The notes: generated by a model from the letters alone, not told the origin. DNA of 64,000 nt from Flavobacteriales bacterium (GCA_002717515.1 PBEC01000017.1:73159-137158), one strand, 5' to 3'. Numbered from the stretch's first letter, positions 7,995 to 18,168 are shown. A program made the numbers and translations.

Positions 7995-10812
7995 TACTAA
8001 CTTTTACATAATAAATACCAGATGCAAAATTACTTACGGCAATTAAATCATCCAATTGATTACCTGCTAGAAATTGCTTCGTATATACAATTTGTCCATT
8101 ACCATTGAGCAATTCCAGGCTGAAATCTTCATTCAATGTTTGTGAGGAGATTACACGAATTGAGTTGGATTCATTTAAAACTTCAAATTCAAAACCGTTT
8201 AGTTCCTCTGTAGAATTGGAAGTTACGATTTTAACTGTGTAATCTTCTGTTTCACCGTAATCAATTGCTGCACAAGGGTCATCACTATCCTCTCGCCAAG
8301 CTGTTCTTACCCGCATTAAATGTTCTCCAACTTCTGCATCATTAGGTATATCAACAGTAAATTCAGCTGACCAATCATAATTTTCATTTTTTAAAATCAA
8401 CTCACTATCTTGAAAAACCTTATCATCGTTATAATCAATCCATGCCGACAAAGCATGTGCATTATAAGCGCAGGTTACTTCCAACTTATAAGATTCCCCT
8501 TGCTCCAAATCGGTGCTCTGACTTGTATAATCTCCATACCCATTTGCTGAGCAGGCTGAATAATTGTTTATGTCCTCAATTTTTAATGAACTGATATAAT
8601 CCTCTTCACAATCAGAAGTTGGGTTACAATTATAAGTTTCAACACTCTTTTTAGCTGTATCATTGCTGTGTTTTTGATCACCGGAGAGATTAGTATAAGC
8701 CATCAGTTGATAAGTTTTCACTGTTGAAAAATCGATTTTATTTCCAAAACTGAAATCCTTAATCTCACCACTTTCTATTTCATCAGTTAAAGTATCTCTA
8801 TGTATGGCACCATCAACAACCAACACCAATGGAATATCTTGTAATTTTTGTATTCCATAATTTTTAACCGATATCGTTACGGTTTCATCTTTCAATCCTA
8901 CATCAGATGAAGGGGATTTAATTTGAGTCACACCTGCATCTTTCTGATAGGGAATTTCAATTACGGATAAAAGTGTATCATTTGATCGATCACCATCACC
9001 TGAATGACCTGAAAAAACAGTTAAATTGTATTCACCCGAAACAGATAAATCGACTGTTGAAGCAAAAGTGAACGATGCTGTATCTCCAGGTTGAAGGGTA
9101 TTTGAAAAAATCTCTGTGACTGTATTTCCTTCAAAGAAATAACTAAGATTAAAGTTAGATAGAGGGTTTTTACCTATATTCTTAATCAGAATTTTAACTG
9201 CCTCGGCCCCCGTTAAGTGTCCACTTTCTGGAGAAACAACCTTAACTAAAGAAACATCGTAATCATTTTCGGTACCAATTTTAAAACTAAAAATACCAGT
9301 TTCCCAACCAGAAGACCCTATAAATTCTCCTGTATACCAAAAAGTTATTCCATCGGTAGGATCTACTGTCATTTGAGAGTAATCACCAAATCTATTGGTA
9401 TTTGTTTGTACGCCTGAGCCGTCAAAGGCATTTGATTCAGATATAGTCATCTGAGACAAGTTATCGTCTTTTTTTCTTCCTGTAAAACGAATACCTGGAT
9501 AAGTTGTTGAACTTGAAACTGAATAAGCCAAACCAATATTCCCCTGTTTATCCAATGCAATACTTCCCATCCACCTATTGTCACTATCGGGAGCATAAGT
9601 ACTTTGTTGATTTATTTTCCAGGTACCACTTTCTTCATGAAGTTCGTACCATCTTACGGCAGATTTTATTGAGGAGGACTGATCAACATCAACTGAATGA
9701 CATAACGTTAAAGCATTGTAATCTTCAAACGAACGATAATGAGCCATATACATAAAAGCCCCAGGTACTCCATCTAACTTTTCTGAAACTCCCGGTTGGG
9801 TAATATCATCCCAGTTTTCGTCAAATTCCGCATCAAAAGGAGCAACATTCAACTCTTGTTTCAATTCAATTTTTGAGTTTGAAGTGTTGTTCCAATCTAC
9901 TGTCATCTCCCAAATTTTAATTCTATCACTGCCTTGAGCCCATCCATCATCCTGAAAATAAAAAAAGTTAATTGGAGTGCTGGGCAAATCGTCTCCACTT
10001 GCATGAGCAGGAAGGGCACTAAAAAACCCATTTGTTTGTAGATTTGGGAAAGTCAAGGCTACCATTCTTGCGGAGGCATCTCCCGCCAGCATTTTAGTCC
10101 TTTCAAAGCATACTGCATTTTGCACACTCATATTTGCTGTCATATAATACCCATCTCCCCATATTGAAAACTTTGGATAGTCTGGAAAATCATCAAATTG
10201 ATATTCGTAGTAATACCATTCACCCAGGGGATCGCTTGTTTTCGATATAGCAATTAAAACTTTATTACTGGACGTTTGAAACTGACTTATGAACCATCGA
10301 TCAGCAAATTGATCATACATAACAATTGGATCACCATCGTCTGAACTTCCCGGAAAAACAGAGGACAAAGAGGTTGGCCCCCACAAACTGTTTCCATTCT
10401 TATCAAAAACCTGCATTGCACAGTTAACCATTTGAACATAATGATTTATTCCAACCGCTCCACTGGGATCAGGAGGAGTCGCACCCTGAGAGGACTGATC
10501 AATACCCTGCCATGATTTTATAGGAGTTAAAGCCAAAGACCTTTTATGGCCAACCTGAATGACAGGGTCTTCTTTTGTAGGTTTTGCGTTGGCATTTATA
10601 TACTTGTACCTACGCAATTTATTTTTTACTATTTTATTTTTACGAAACATAGGTCGAGCTTTTTCCTTAATTTCTCGAAGCGACTCAACCACACCAAAAT
10701 CACATGGTGTTTTAACTGATTTTTCCGGATACAAAGGTTTACTTTTTTTTATTTCAACTTGGGCCTGAAGGGCTAAACTCGCGATAAAAAAAACAAAAAT
10801 TAAATTTCTCAT
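7954..10812 (-). CDS. T9SS-exported surface protein with CARDB-like and GEVED domains
   Basis: The 952-residue protein starts with a signal peptide (MRNLIFVFFIASLALQAQ). A long region of about residues 90-520 describes a beta-rich fold of unknown role with repeated Trp and Asp motifs (DPSGAVGINHYVQMVN, DQFADRWFISQF). Two CARDB-like Ig-type repeats follow (around VSLVKVVSPESGHLTG and AGVTQIKSPSSDVGL). Then comes a GEVED domain (SACSANGYGDYTSQS to DYGETEDYTVKI). The end is a T9SS type A sorting domain (GQIVYTKQFLAGN, SGIYYVKVSNEEKSSVKQFM). It is therefore expected to be exported across the outer membrane and attached or released. It lies 45 bases downstream of the LytTR regulator and overlaps the TIMP-like gene. 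Substrate or ligand unknown. Confidence 0.88.
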   Translation of the reverse strand: MRNLIFVFFIASLALQAQVEIKKSKPLYPEKSVKTPCDFGVVESLREIKEKARPMFRKNKIVKNKLRRYKYINANAKPTKEDPVIQVGHKRSLALTPIKSWQGIDQSSQGATPPDPSGAVGINHYVQMVNCAMQVFDKNGNSLWGPTSLSSVFPGSSDDGDPIVMYDQFADRWFISQFQTSSNKVLIAISKTSDPLGEWYYYEYQFDDFPDYPKFSIWGDGYYMTANMSVQNAVCFERTKMLAGDASARMVALTFPNLQTNGFFSALPAHASGDDLPSTPINFFYFQDDGWAQGSDRIKIWEMTVDWNNTSNSKIELKQELNVAPFDAEFDENWDDITQPGVSEKLDGVPGAFMYMAHYRSFEDYNALTLCHSVDVDQSSSIKSAVRWYELHEESGTWKINQQSTYAPDSDNRWMGSIALDKQGNIGLAYSVSSSTTYPGIRFTGRKKDDNLSQMTISESNAFDGSGVQTNTNRFGDYSQMTVDPTDGITFWYTGEFIGSSGWETGIFSFKIGTENDYDVSLVKVVSPESGHLTGAEAVKILIKNIGKNPLSNFNLSYFFEGNTVTEIFSNTLQPGDTASFTFASTVDLSVSGEYNLTVFSGHSGDGDRSNDTLLSVIEIPYQKDAGVTQIKSPSSDVGLKDETVTISVKNYGIQKLQDIPLVLVVDGAIHRDTLTDEIESGEIKDFSFGNKIDFSTVKTYQLMAYTNLSGDQKHSNDTAKKSVETYNCNPTSDCEEDYISSLKIEDINNYSACSANGYGDYTSQSTDLEQGESYKLEVTCAYNAHALSAWIDYNDDKVFQDSELILKNENYDWSAEFTVDIPNDAEVGEHLMRVRTAWREDSDDPCAAIDYGETEDYTVKIVTSNSTEELNGFEFEVLNESNSIRVISSQTLNEDFSLELLNGNGQIVYTKQFLAGNQLDDLIAVSNFASGIYYVKVSNEEKSSVKQFMVR

Positions 10813-10857
10813 AGTTAGGGTTTTTAGTAGGACTGTTTTTTACTTATATAGTTGCCT

Positions 10858-11592
10858 TTAAACTACTCCTTGAAGCAGTTTTAATACAGATGATTTTTTT
10901 CTCGTTGAGATCGGAACGGAGGAACCATCAAACATTTTTAAATATCCTCCATCTATTTTAATATATTCTTTTAAGTGATCAATATTAATTAAATGACTCT
11001 GATGAACTCTGTAGAAACCAAAATCCGACAACATCCTGTCATATTCCTTTAAGGTTTTTGTTACCAACATCTTACTTCCATCAACAAAGTAAAACTGTGT
11101 GTAGTTGATGTTGGACTCACACCTGATTATATTTCCTATTTCAACAACTTCAATTTTATCCTGAGAATGAAGAGCCAAACGCTTGTTCGACTTATCCTCC
11201 TCTTTAATGTTCGCCTTCAACAATTGATAATCATCATTATTTATGGACTTAACCTTATCCACTGAAGATTTTAATTCATCCAGGTCAATAGGCTTTAGTA
11301 AATAATCAACAGCGGACAATTTAAAAGCCTTAATAGCATATTCATCTGAGGCCGTTGTGAAAATTATTTTAAAATTAATTTCTCCCAATAATTCTAGCAG
11401 ATCAAACGCTGTACCCTGATTGATTTGAATATCAAGAAAAACAACATCTGGCGATTTTGATTTGATTACTTTGGCTGCAGAAACAACTCCGTCTGCTGTT
11501 CCAACCACCTCAACTTCAGGACAAAACTCATTTAAATCTTGAATTAAATTGTCTCGAAACTTTTCAATGTCATCTACTACAACTGCTCTCAT
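10858..11592 (-). CDS. LytTR-family response regulator, orphan
   Basis: The N-terminal receiver domain has the acidic pair Asp7/Asp8 (VVVDDIEKF), phospho-acceptor Asp54 (VVFLDIQI), Thr80 and Lys100 (DYLLKP). The C-terminal LytTR DNA-binding domain covers about 140-240 (IIRCESNINYTQFYF, LSDFGFYRVHQSHLINIDHL). It should be activated by a sensor kinase and bind DNA as a dimer. I choose the ATG at 11592 (244 residues, MRAVVVDD); an upstream GTG at 11610 would add MLKRIK. No histidine kinase is in the window. It heads a minus-strand row with the GEVED surface protein and the TIMP-like protein, and is divergent from the frameshifted surface protein, so it may control one or both. Confidence 0.92.
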   Translation of the reverse strand: MRAVVVDDIEKFRDNLIQDLNEFCPEVEVVGTADGVVSAAKVIKSKSPDVVFLDIQINQGTAFDLLELLGEINFKIIFTTASDEYAIKAFKLSAVDYLLKPIDLDELKSSVDKVKSINNDDYQLLKANIKEEDKSNKRLALHSQDKIEVVEIGNIIRCESNINYTQFYFVDGSKMLVTKTLKEYDRMLSDFGFYRVHQSHLINIDHLKEYIKIDGGYLKMFDGSSVPISTRKKSSVLKLLQGVV

Positions 11593-11717
11593 TTTTATTC
11601 GTTTTAACACAGTTTATAACCTTGCAAACTCTTTTCAAACATTTCAGTTCAATAAAGTTTGTTTTTTTCAAATCGAGATTCAATTTACTAATAAATTAGC
11701 TCAATTAGTAAATAGTT

Positions 11718-14700
11718 ATGATAAAAAATCAATTTATTTTATATTTCACCTTTTTAATAACAGGAATATCGCAGGCCGAAATTATTGAAACTCATCGATC
11801 CGGTAAATGGACAGACTCGGAAACATGGATAAACGGAGTTAAACCGGGTCCTTCAGATTCTGTCCTGATAAATATAGGAGATACTGTTTTCATAAACTCT
11901 TCCAACACCCAATGTTTTTATTTAAAAAACATGGGCATTCTTTTCTTTAAATCTCAAACAAATTTTTTAAAATGTAAAAATGCTTTTTTTGATGATAGCG
12001 AAATCACAGGAAGTTATTCAGGCACATTTGAAACTGAAAATTTATATATCGAAGGGGGTACCATTTTTGGTCAATTCAACCTCAAAGTGTCCAATAAACT
12101 ACTCATTAAAGACTCTCTTTCTCTAAAAAGCAGAATTGGCAGTAAAAAAATTAATGATTTTATTAACCTCGGAACTCTCTTAAACCCGGCAAACGAAAAC
12201 ATTATTCTATTTGGTAATTTACAAAACACAGGAACTATACTATTGAATGAAGGAACCTTAACTTTCATGAATCCAAGCGTTATAAATGGGTACCTTTCTG
12301 TATCTAAACTCAAAATGAACAATAGCTTAGTCGTCATGGACACATTAATAGTCAGTGAAGAGCTGGGAGGTGAAGGCGAGTTAATCAATAAAGGCGTTAT
12401 TAAACTTGGAATGATGAATACAAATTTCAAAATTGACTCATTAAATCTAAGTTACCCCAACAATGAACTTCATCTCATTCGAAATGGACACCAAAAAATC
12501 CCGAAAATCAGTAAGAATAGAGCAGAAAAAATAGTGCTTTCAGGGAAAACAAAATACACACTAAATACAGTAAATTATATTCGTACTCTAGATATAAAAA
12601 GCAAATCTTCAATAGAATTGAAAAAACCCTTAAGCCTGGTTTCCCTTTATTGTAATGATACTTCTCACCTCAGCGTATCTGATGATTTCACATTCGACAA
12701 CACTCAAAACTTCTATTTTGGAAAAAAATCAACACTTGAAATTAATAACAATCAAAGTTTTAATCACTCTATACAAGTGGGCAACCTTTCAATACCTAAT
12801 TCAGGAAAATTGACTTTAAATTCCGACGATACTTTAAAAATCGGTGGAAACTTTACAGGAGAAGGAATTGTTAATGGAAATCCGATTATTGAATACAATG
12901 GAAGCAACAGGCAAAAGATCAAAAAAAAAAGATTATGGAACAATGATTTATAACAATTACAGCAACGACTCGTCGACAATCTATAGTAACATTTCAATTG
13001 AGAATCTTAAGATTATGAAAGGTAAACTTAAAGTTGGTGACCTTAAATTAAACAAATGCACAATAGATTCCTTAGGAAAACTAATAATTGGAGGGCACAA
13101 ACCTATTTTTATGGACACAACTAAAATTAAGGGTTGTCTCATAATTCAATCCGACGATGCCCTTCCACAGTTTTACTTTATATCAATTCAAAAAAACGGA
13201 AAATTTATAAACAACTCCAGTTCTGATGTTGTAATTACAAAAGGTATAGAAAACGACGGAGCACTCAAAGGCTGCAAAGGAACTGCCTGTGATTATCTTT
13301 TTTTAAACGATTCCGTTTTCATTTTAGGAAAAGACACTGCATTTATACCCAGAGTAAAAGCTAACAACTTATACAATAGAGGGATTGTTTCAATAAATAA
13401 AAAAATCGACGTAGATTCTTTATTTAATCTTGGAGGAGGGGTACTTGTATTATCTACCGACACTCAAAACACACTTGGCTTTATGGACTTCAGCTCTGAT
13501 TCAAACACCGTTGTCTTTAATAAAAAAGGAAACCAAATTTTCGCAAAGTCGCTAGGTGTTTTTCAAAATTTAACAATTCAAAACGAAGGAAGTAAATCAA
13601 TTTCCTCAAACATTATTGTTCACGGGAATTTAGTAATACAAAAATATTCGCATTTAAAGACTGACTCATTCCAAATTATAGGAAACCCCTACGGTTTGCT
13701 AAAAATTGATTCTCTTGCAAAACTGACTGTTGGTGATAACTTTAGTCGTAAACCAATAGAATTCCCATTATTCTTTTCAAAAATAAATTGTCATGACTCC
13801 TCTGTGGTTATATATGCCTCTATGGCAGATCAAAATATCTCATCTCTTCCCCATTACGGCTGCTTAACAATAGATGATGGTGCAATCGCTTCATGCAAAA
13901 AATATATTTCAGGAGATTCATTAATCGTAAAAGGAAATTTAAAATTGTCAGAATCTTCACTTCAACTTTTTATAGATGATAAAACGGTGTATTTAAAAGG
14001 AGATTGGAATGGACCTGGTGATGTAATACTTACAACAGGTAAATTTTATATTGGCGGTGATGGCAATTCGAGTGGTCAAATTCAGCCTGGAAATTCTGAA
14101 TTTATTTACAATGGGTTAAAATCACAGAAAATTAAAATTTCGGACTATCACACTTTAACAATCGATAAAATAGGTAAAGCATCTACGAGAGCAAATTCGG
14201 GAAGTTTACAAGTCAAAAATAAAGTGTTGGTAAAAAATGGAAATTTGAATTTTAACAGTGAAAAATCAAACATATATAATTTGATTGTAGAAGACAGTGT
14301 AACCTTCAGTTCAAAGTATCAGGAAAAATCATTCGAAAATATCTCCATAAGCTCCAACGGAATCTTTTTACTCAATTACGATGAGGAAATATACGTATAT
14401 GGAAATATTGATTGCGAAGGGTACTTTATTTGCAGCAAAGGAAAAATATTATTTTTAGACTCCACAAAAGATCAATCGATAAACGGGACAGGAAATATAA
14501 CCCTCAATCAAATTGATATTTCAAAAAATTTCAATTCTCTAGAAATTAATTCTGATGTATTACTCAAGGATACTCTTTTTATGACCGATGGAAGACTCAT
14601 TTTAAATGCAGAGGTTAAAATTGAAGAATCAGGATATATAAGTGGCGAAACTTTAAACAACCCGATTACAGGAGTAGGGAAACTATCACTAAATGAAGAT

Positions 14701-15555
14701 ATACCCTCTGGAACACATAAAAACATAAAGGGTTTAGGAGTATCCTTAAACTCATCTACTGATTTAGGCAAAACTTTAATTGAACGAGAATTTGAAGCTT
14801 TAGATTTAGGGAACTCAGAAAGCATCAATAGGGTTTATACAATAGAGCCATCTTACAACTACAATTTAAATGTAAACCTGTCTTTCAATTATTTCGAATC
14901 AGAATTGAACAACAACAACGAAAATGAATTAATAGTATTTAAATCCAGTGATGGAGGAATCAGCTGGAATAATCAAAGTAGTTTTTCGAACCCTCTAAAC
15001 AACTGTATTTCTCTCAATAATATTAGTAGCTTTTCAAAGTGGACTGCTGGAACATCAAACGACCGTATTCTAACGGTTGAACTACTTTATTTTGAAGCAA
15101 GAAGAGAAGATCAAAATAATGATATTATAATCAAATGGGAAGTTTTAGCTGAACTAAATACACAGGCGTACCAAATTAATTATTCTTTCGATGGTCTTAA
15201 CTTCGACTCATTAACCACATGCTATCCAAACAACAGTTTATTTTACTCCTATAATTGGCTCGATGCGCCCATTGGAACGGTTTATTTCGAATTGATTGAA
15301 GTTGAAACGGACAATACGCGAATTTTGTTGGACACTGCTGTAGTTTCTGCATTACTTGGAGAAAATCCAAAAGCCTGGGTTGTTAATAATAAAATTCACA
15401 CTCGATACTTCCCTACGGGAACATTAAATGTTTATAATGCCGGTGGTCGAATAATCATGAAAAATGAATACGAAATCTCTCATCTACCTCCCGGAATGTA
15501 TTACATTGAATTGCTGAATGAGATTGGTCGATGGACCTTTGAGTTTTTAAAATAA
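11718..15555 (+). pseudogene. Giant T9SS-type surface protein interrupted by a frameshift in an A10 run
   Basis: Two overlapping frames (11718-12953 and about 12931-15555) are one gene. The first encodes a signal peptide (IKNQFILYFTFLITGISQA) and an opening typical of Bacteroidota surface proteins (SGKWTDSETWINGVKPGPSD). It then carries beta-helix-like repeats up to a run of ten A at 12921-12930. Removing one A joins it in frame as NRQKIKKKDYGTMIYNN. That junction closely parallels an intact repeat later in the same protein (SQKIKISDYHTLTI), which shows where the true frame runs. The rest continues the repeats and ends with a WEV-x-AELNTQAYQINYS module and a T9SS-like tail (GTLNVYNAGGRIIMKN, LPPGMYYIELL). 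The joined product would be about 1,278 residues. The call could reflect a sequencing error, phase variation, transcriptional slippage or true decay. Confidence 0.8.
12921..12930 (+). repeat. Homopolymer A10 at the frameshift
   Basis: Ten consecutive A lie exactly where the reading frame changes. Nine A restore one continuous frame. Tracts of this length are prone to replication slippage, to RNA polymerase slippage, and to sequencing error. Confidence 0.9.
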
Positions 15556-15573
15556 TTTGGTTGAAATTTCCAA

Positions 15574-15864
15574 TTATAAGTCGAAAATCGATTTAATCTC
15601 GTGTTTTGCCAATACACCTGAAGTATTTTTAATCAGCTTTCCCTCTTTGTAAAAGAATAAGCCTGGAACTCCTCTCACTCCCATTTGAGCAGCAAATTTC
15701 TGATGACGATCAACATCAATTTTAATAATTCTTAATTTCTCACCAAGCTCTTCTTTGAGCTCTTCCAATATAGGCATAAGTGTTTGGCAGGGACCGCACC
15801 AAGTCGCATAGAAATCTACCAAAACATTCTCACTGCTCTTAATTAACTCATCAAAATTTGCCAT
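15574..15864 (-). CDS. trxA: Thioredoxin
   Basis: The 96-residue cytoplasmic thioredoxin has the active site WCGPC (Cys23, Cys26) and the cis-Pro loop GVRGVPGLFFY. It reduces protein disulfides, using NADPH through a thioredoxin reductase that is not in this window. It is slightly shorter than E. coli TrxA (109) at the N-terminus but otherwise complete. It lies 6 bases downstream of the AlkB-like gene, so the two are co-transcribed. It converges on the frameshifted surface gene. No signal peptide is present, so it is not one of the exported TlpA-like relatives. Chromosomes in this lineage usually hold several thioredoxins, so it may not be the main one. Confidence 0.9.
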   Translation of the reverse strand: MANFDELIKSSENVLVDFYATWCGPCQTLMPILEELKEELGEKLRIIKIDVDRHQKFAAQMGVRGVPGLFFYKEGKLIKNTSGVLAKHEIKSIFDL

Positions 15865-15870
15865 TAAAAT

Positions 15871-16473
15871 TTAACTTTTTAGTATGTTCCTAAAGGTAAG
15901 ATTCATTCGTGGAGTTTTTACCTTTTTAGTTTTAGGCAAACAATGCTTCCAATAATGTTGTATTTCACCAACCATCAATAGTAAACTACCATTCACCAGA
16001 TGTAAATCCAACTTTTCTTTGGTTTTTACGTGCTTGAAACTAAATTTTCTGTCCGAACCTAAACTTAAGGAAGCTATGGACGGATTTAAACCCAATTCTT
16101 TTTCATTATCGGAATGCCAGCCCATTCCATCTTCTCCTGTTGGATAATAATTAAGCAAGCAGGAATTAAACTTTGTTTGGGTTGCATTTTCTACTAGATC
16201 CTTTAATTTTAAAAGGCTTTCTGTCCATGGCTCTGCATCCCTTCTTATCTGAGCGTATCCATACGAGAAACGTTCGTCTCCAACCCATCCCACAAGACGA
16301 TTCATAGTATAATGCTTTCCAAAAACAATCGACTCATCGTTTTTAAAGCTTACTTGTTCTAATAATTTTGGAATATATTGCAAGGCGGAATTGGGATCAA
16401 GAAAATCTTGATTGTAGTACAACTCCCCATTTTTTGGAAGTAAATTTCTATTTTTTTCAATCGGGAAAAACAT
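15871..16473 (-). CDS. AlkB-type 2-oxoglutarate/Fe(II) dioxygenase
   Basis: AlkB-family enzymes remove alkyl groups from DNA or RNA bases by oxidative demethylation. The expected iron ligands are present: His-x-Asp in GWHSDNE, and the distal His in EIQHYWKHCLPKT. The 2-oxoglutarate-binding arginines lie in TPRMNLTFRNI, which is the R-x-N-x-x-F-R signature. The substrate-loop motif NYYPTGEDGMGWHSD resembles ALKBH2/3-type enzymes more than E. coli AlkB. At 200 residues it is complete. It is 6 bases upstream of trxA and 65 bases downstream of ftsY; no ada gene is nearby. The iron and cofactor sites look intact, so it should be active. Confidence 0.9.
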   Translation of the reverse strand: MFFPIEKNRNLLPKNGELYYNQDFLDPNSALQYIPKLLEQVSFKNDESIVFGKHYTMNRLVGWVGDERFSYGYAQIRRDAEPWTESLLKLKDLVENATQTKFNSCLLNYYPTGEDGMGWHSDNEKELGLNPSIASLSLGSDRKFSFKHVKTKEKLDLHLVNGSLLLMVGEIQHYWKHCLPKTKKVKTPRMNLTFRNILKS

Positions 16474-16538
16474 AATTTTTCACCTTTTCGCGAAGCCCAT
16501 TTAATTTTCAAAGAAAAACGAATGAACTAAAAAAGGAA

Positions 16539-17489
16539 TCAATTGAACAAAGAGTCTACAAATTCTTTTCTATCAAAAACCTGTAAATCCTCCATACCCT
16601 CTCCCACTCCTATAAATCGAACTGGAATTTTAAACTGATCAGAAATCCCAATAACAACACCTCCTTTTGCAGAACCGTCAAGTTTAGTTAGTGCCAAAGA
16701 CGTTATTTCAGTAGCTAAAGTAAATTGCTTAGCTTGCTCAAATGCATTCTGACCGGTTGATCCATCAAGAACCAAAAGAACCTCATGAGGAGCCCCTGGA
16801 ACAACTTTATCCATAACTCGCTTAATTTTTGTTAATTCCTCCATTAAATGAGACTTGTTATGCAACCGTCCTGCCGTATCAATCAAAACAACATCTGTAC
16901 CTTTTGATTTTGCGGATTGCAGTGTATCAAATGCAACCGAGGCCGGGTCGGCATTCATCCCTTGTTCAACAATAGGAACATCAACTCTTCCTGCCCATAT
17001 TTTCAATTGATCAACGGCTGCCGCCCTAAAAGTATCAGAAGCACCTAACATAACGGACTTGCCAGCATTTTTAAATTGATTGGCCAGTTTTCCGATTGTT
17101 GTTGTTTTTCCAACTCCATTTACGCCAACAATCATCATAACGTATGGCTTCTTGTCTTCAGGAAGTGAATAACCGGCATTATCTGAAGAATTATTCTCTT
17201 CCAATAATGCAGCAATTTCCTCCCTCAAAATTGAATTAAGCTGATCGGTTCCCAGGTACTTATCTTTTGAAACTCTATCCTCTATTCGTTCAATAATTTT
17301 AAGCGTTGTTTCAACACCTACGTCTGATGTAATCAACACCTCCTCTAAATCATCTAAAACATCATCATCAACCTTACTTTTTCCAACTACAGTTTTAGCT
17401 AGTTTTGAAAAAATACTATCCTTTGTTTTTGAAAGACCGCTGTCCAGTTTTTCTTTCTTCTCTTTTGAAAATAAACCAAATATCCCCAT
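16539..17489 (-). CDS. ftsY: Signal recognition particle receptor FtsY
   Basis: FtsY is the membrane-associated GTPase that receives SRP-ribosome complexes for co-translational insertion. The 316-residue protein is the short form: a small Lys-rich N-terminal helix (GLFSKEKKEKLDSG), then the N domain and the G domain. The G motifs are visible: P-loop GVNGVGKTT at 122-130, DTFRAAAVDQL, DTAGRLHNK, and TKLDGSAKGG. The acidic A domain of E. coli FtsY is absent, as in many bacteria. Upstream is the conserved set rpmG-DUF4295, but a hairpin between DUF4295 and ftsY suggests partly separate transcription. Confidence 0.97.
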   Translation of the reverse strand: MGIFGLFSKEKKEKLDSGLSKTKDSIFSKLAKTVVGKSKVDDDVLDDLEEVLITSDVGVETTLKIIERIEDRVSKDKYLGTDQLNSILREEIAALLEENNSSDNAGYSLPEDKKPYVMMIVGVNGVGKTTTIGKLANQFKNAGKSVMLGASDTFRAAAVDQLKIWAGRVDVPIVEQGMNADPASVAFDTLQSAKSKGTDVVLIDTAGRLHNKSHLMEELTKIKRVMDKVVPGAPHEVLLVLDGSTGQNAFEQAKQFTLATEITSLALTKLDGSAKGGVVIGISDQFKIPVRFIGVGEGMEDLQVFDRKEFVDSLFN

Positions 17490-17510
17490 TCTTTACAGTG
17501 TGTATATACA

Positions 17511-17540
17511 GAAAAAGCTTTCACTATAAGTGAAAGCTTT
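17511..17540 (-). terminator. Hairpin between DUF4295 and ftsY
   Basis: A perfect 12-bp inverted repeat AAAGCTTTCACT/AGTGAAAGCTTT (17514-17525 and 17529-17540) has a 3-base loop. On the minus strand it is followed by a short T-rich stretch, so it may terminate rpmG-DUF4295 transcription, or attenuate it before ftsY. Confidence 0.65.
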
Positions 17541-17562
17541 ATGAATGCTTAAAACCATTTTT

Positions 17563-17712
17563 TTACTTGCTAAGAAAGTCTTTTACTTTCTCATTAGGAA
17601 CCATTTCTTCTTTGAAGATGTAAGCTCCTGTTTTAGCCGACTTAACAGTCTTTATAACTTTTGTATAAGTCTTTCCTCCTTTTTGTAAAGTTGCTACCGT
17701 TTTCTTAGCCAT
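17563..17712 (-). CDS. DUF4295 small basic protein
   Basis: A 49-residue reading frame starts MAKKTVATLQKGG and ends NEKVKDFLSK. It is rich in Lys (about a quarter of residues), as ribosome-associated proteins are. DUF4295 genes between rpmG and ftsY are a conserved arrangement in Bacteroidota, which is the basis of the call. I recall that extra small proteins have been seen in a Flavobacterium ribosome structure, but cannot confirm this is one. It starts 7 bases after the rpmG stop and is surely co-transcribed with it. The frame is too short for most simple ORF cutoffs. Confidence 0.88.
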   Translation of the reverse strand: MAKKTVATLQKGGKTYTKVIKTVKSAKTGAYIFKEEMVPNEKVKDFLSK

Positions 17713-17719
17713 ATCTTAA

Positions 17720-17902
17720 TTATTTAATTTCTTTGTGAACTGTCATCTTCTTCAAGATAGGGTTGTATTTTTTCAACTCTAATCTCTCAGGAGAATTCTT
17801 TCTATTCTTTGTTGTAATGTATCTTGAAGTACCAGGTTGTCCTGACTCCTTGTGCTCAGTGCACTCCATTATCACCTGTACTCTGTCTCCTTTCTTAGCC
17901 AT
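17720..17902 (-). CDS. rpmG: 50S ribosomal protein L33
   Basis: The 60-residue protein begins [18 protein letters not shown] and contains [22 protein letters not shown], the L33 signature. The zinc-binding CxxC pairs of some L33 forms are absent: only one Cys is present, in MECTEHK, so this is the zinc-free type. It leads the rpmG-DUF4295 pair, and a promoter match lies just upstream (17931-17961). In most Bacteroidota rpmB sits directly before it; here a peptidase gene lies between the two. The ATG start and length are typical. Confidence 0.96.
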   Translation of the reverse strand: MAKKGDRVQVIMECTEHKESGQPGTSRYITTKNRKNSPERLELKKYNPILKKMTVHKEIK

Positions 17903-17930
17903 TTTATAAATTCTTAAAAATTGCGGAAGG

Positions 17931-17961
17931 CAAAATTACAGTTTTTTTTTATTATCAGCAA
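17931..17961 (-). promoter_or_regulatory. Promoter of rpmG
   Basis: On the minus strand TAATTTTG (complement of 17931-17938) is preceded by TTG at 17959-17961 with 20 bases between. The start of transcription would fall about 20 bases before the rpmG ATG. Confidence 0.6.
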
Positions 17962-18168
17962 CCCTATTCCTCTAAAAGTACATCTTATTTACAATAGGTA
18001 TTTAAATAAAGAGGATAAACACATTAAATGGTCTTTAAAAAAGAGAACCTCCATTTTTCTGCCTAAAAACACTTTAACTACTGAAAAATGAATAAATTCC
18101 ATAACCTTTTATTAATCCACCCTACTCACGTCTCTTTATTTCCTTTTTTGGACAACAATTAAAAAAAA

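Noticed and set aside
11593-11610. GTG start of the LytTR regulator
   Set aside because: ATG 18 bases downstream gives the canonical receiver N-terminus MRAVVVDD.
12071-12430. 119-residue minus-strand frame inside the surface gene
   Set aside because: It is a shadow of a repeat-rich coding frame with Ser/Pro-rich low-complexity composition.
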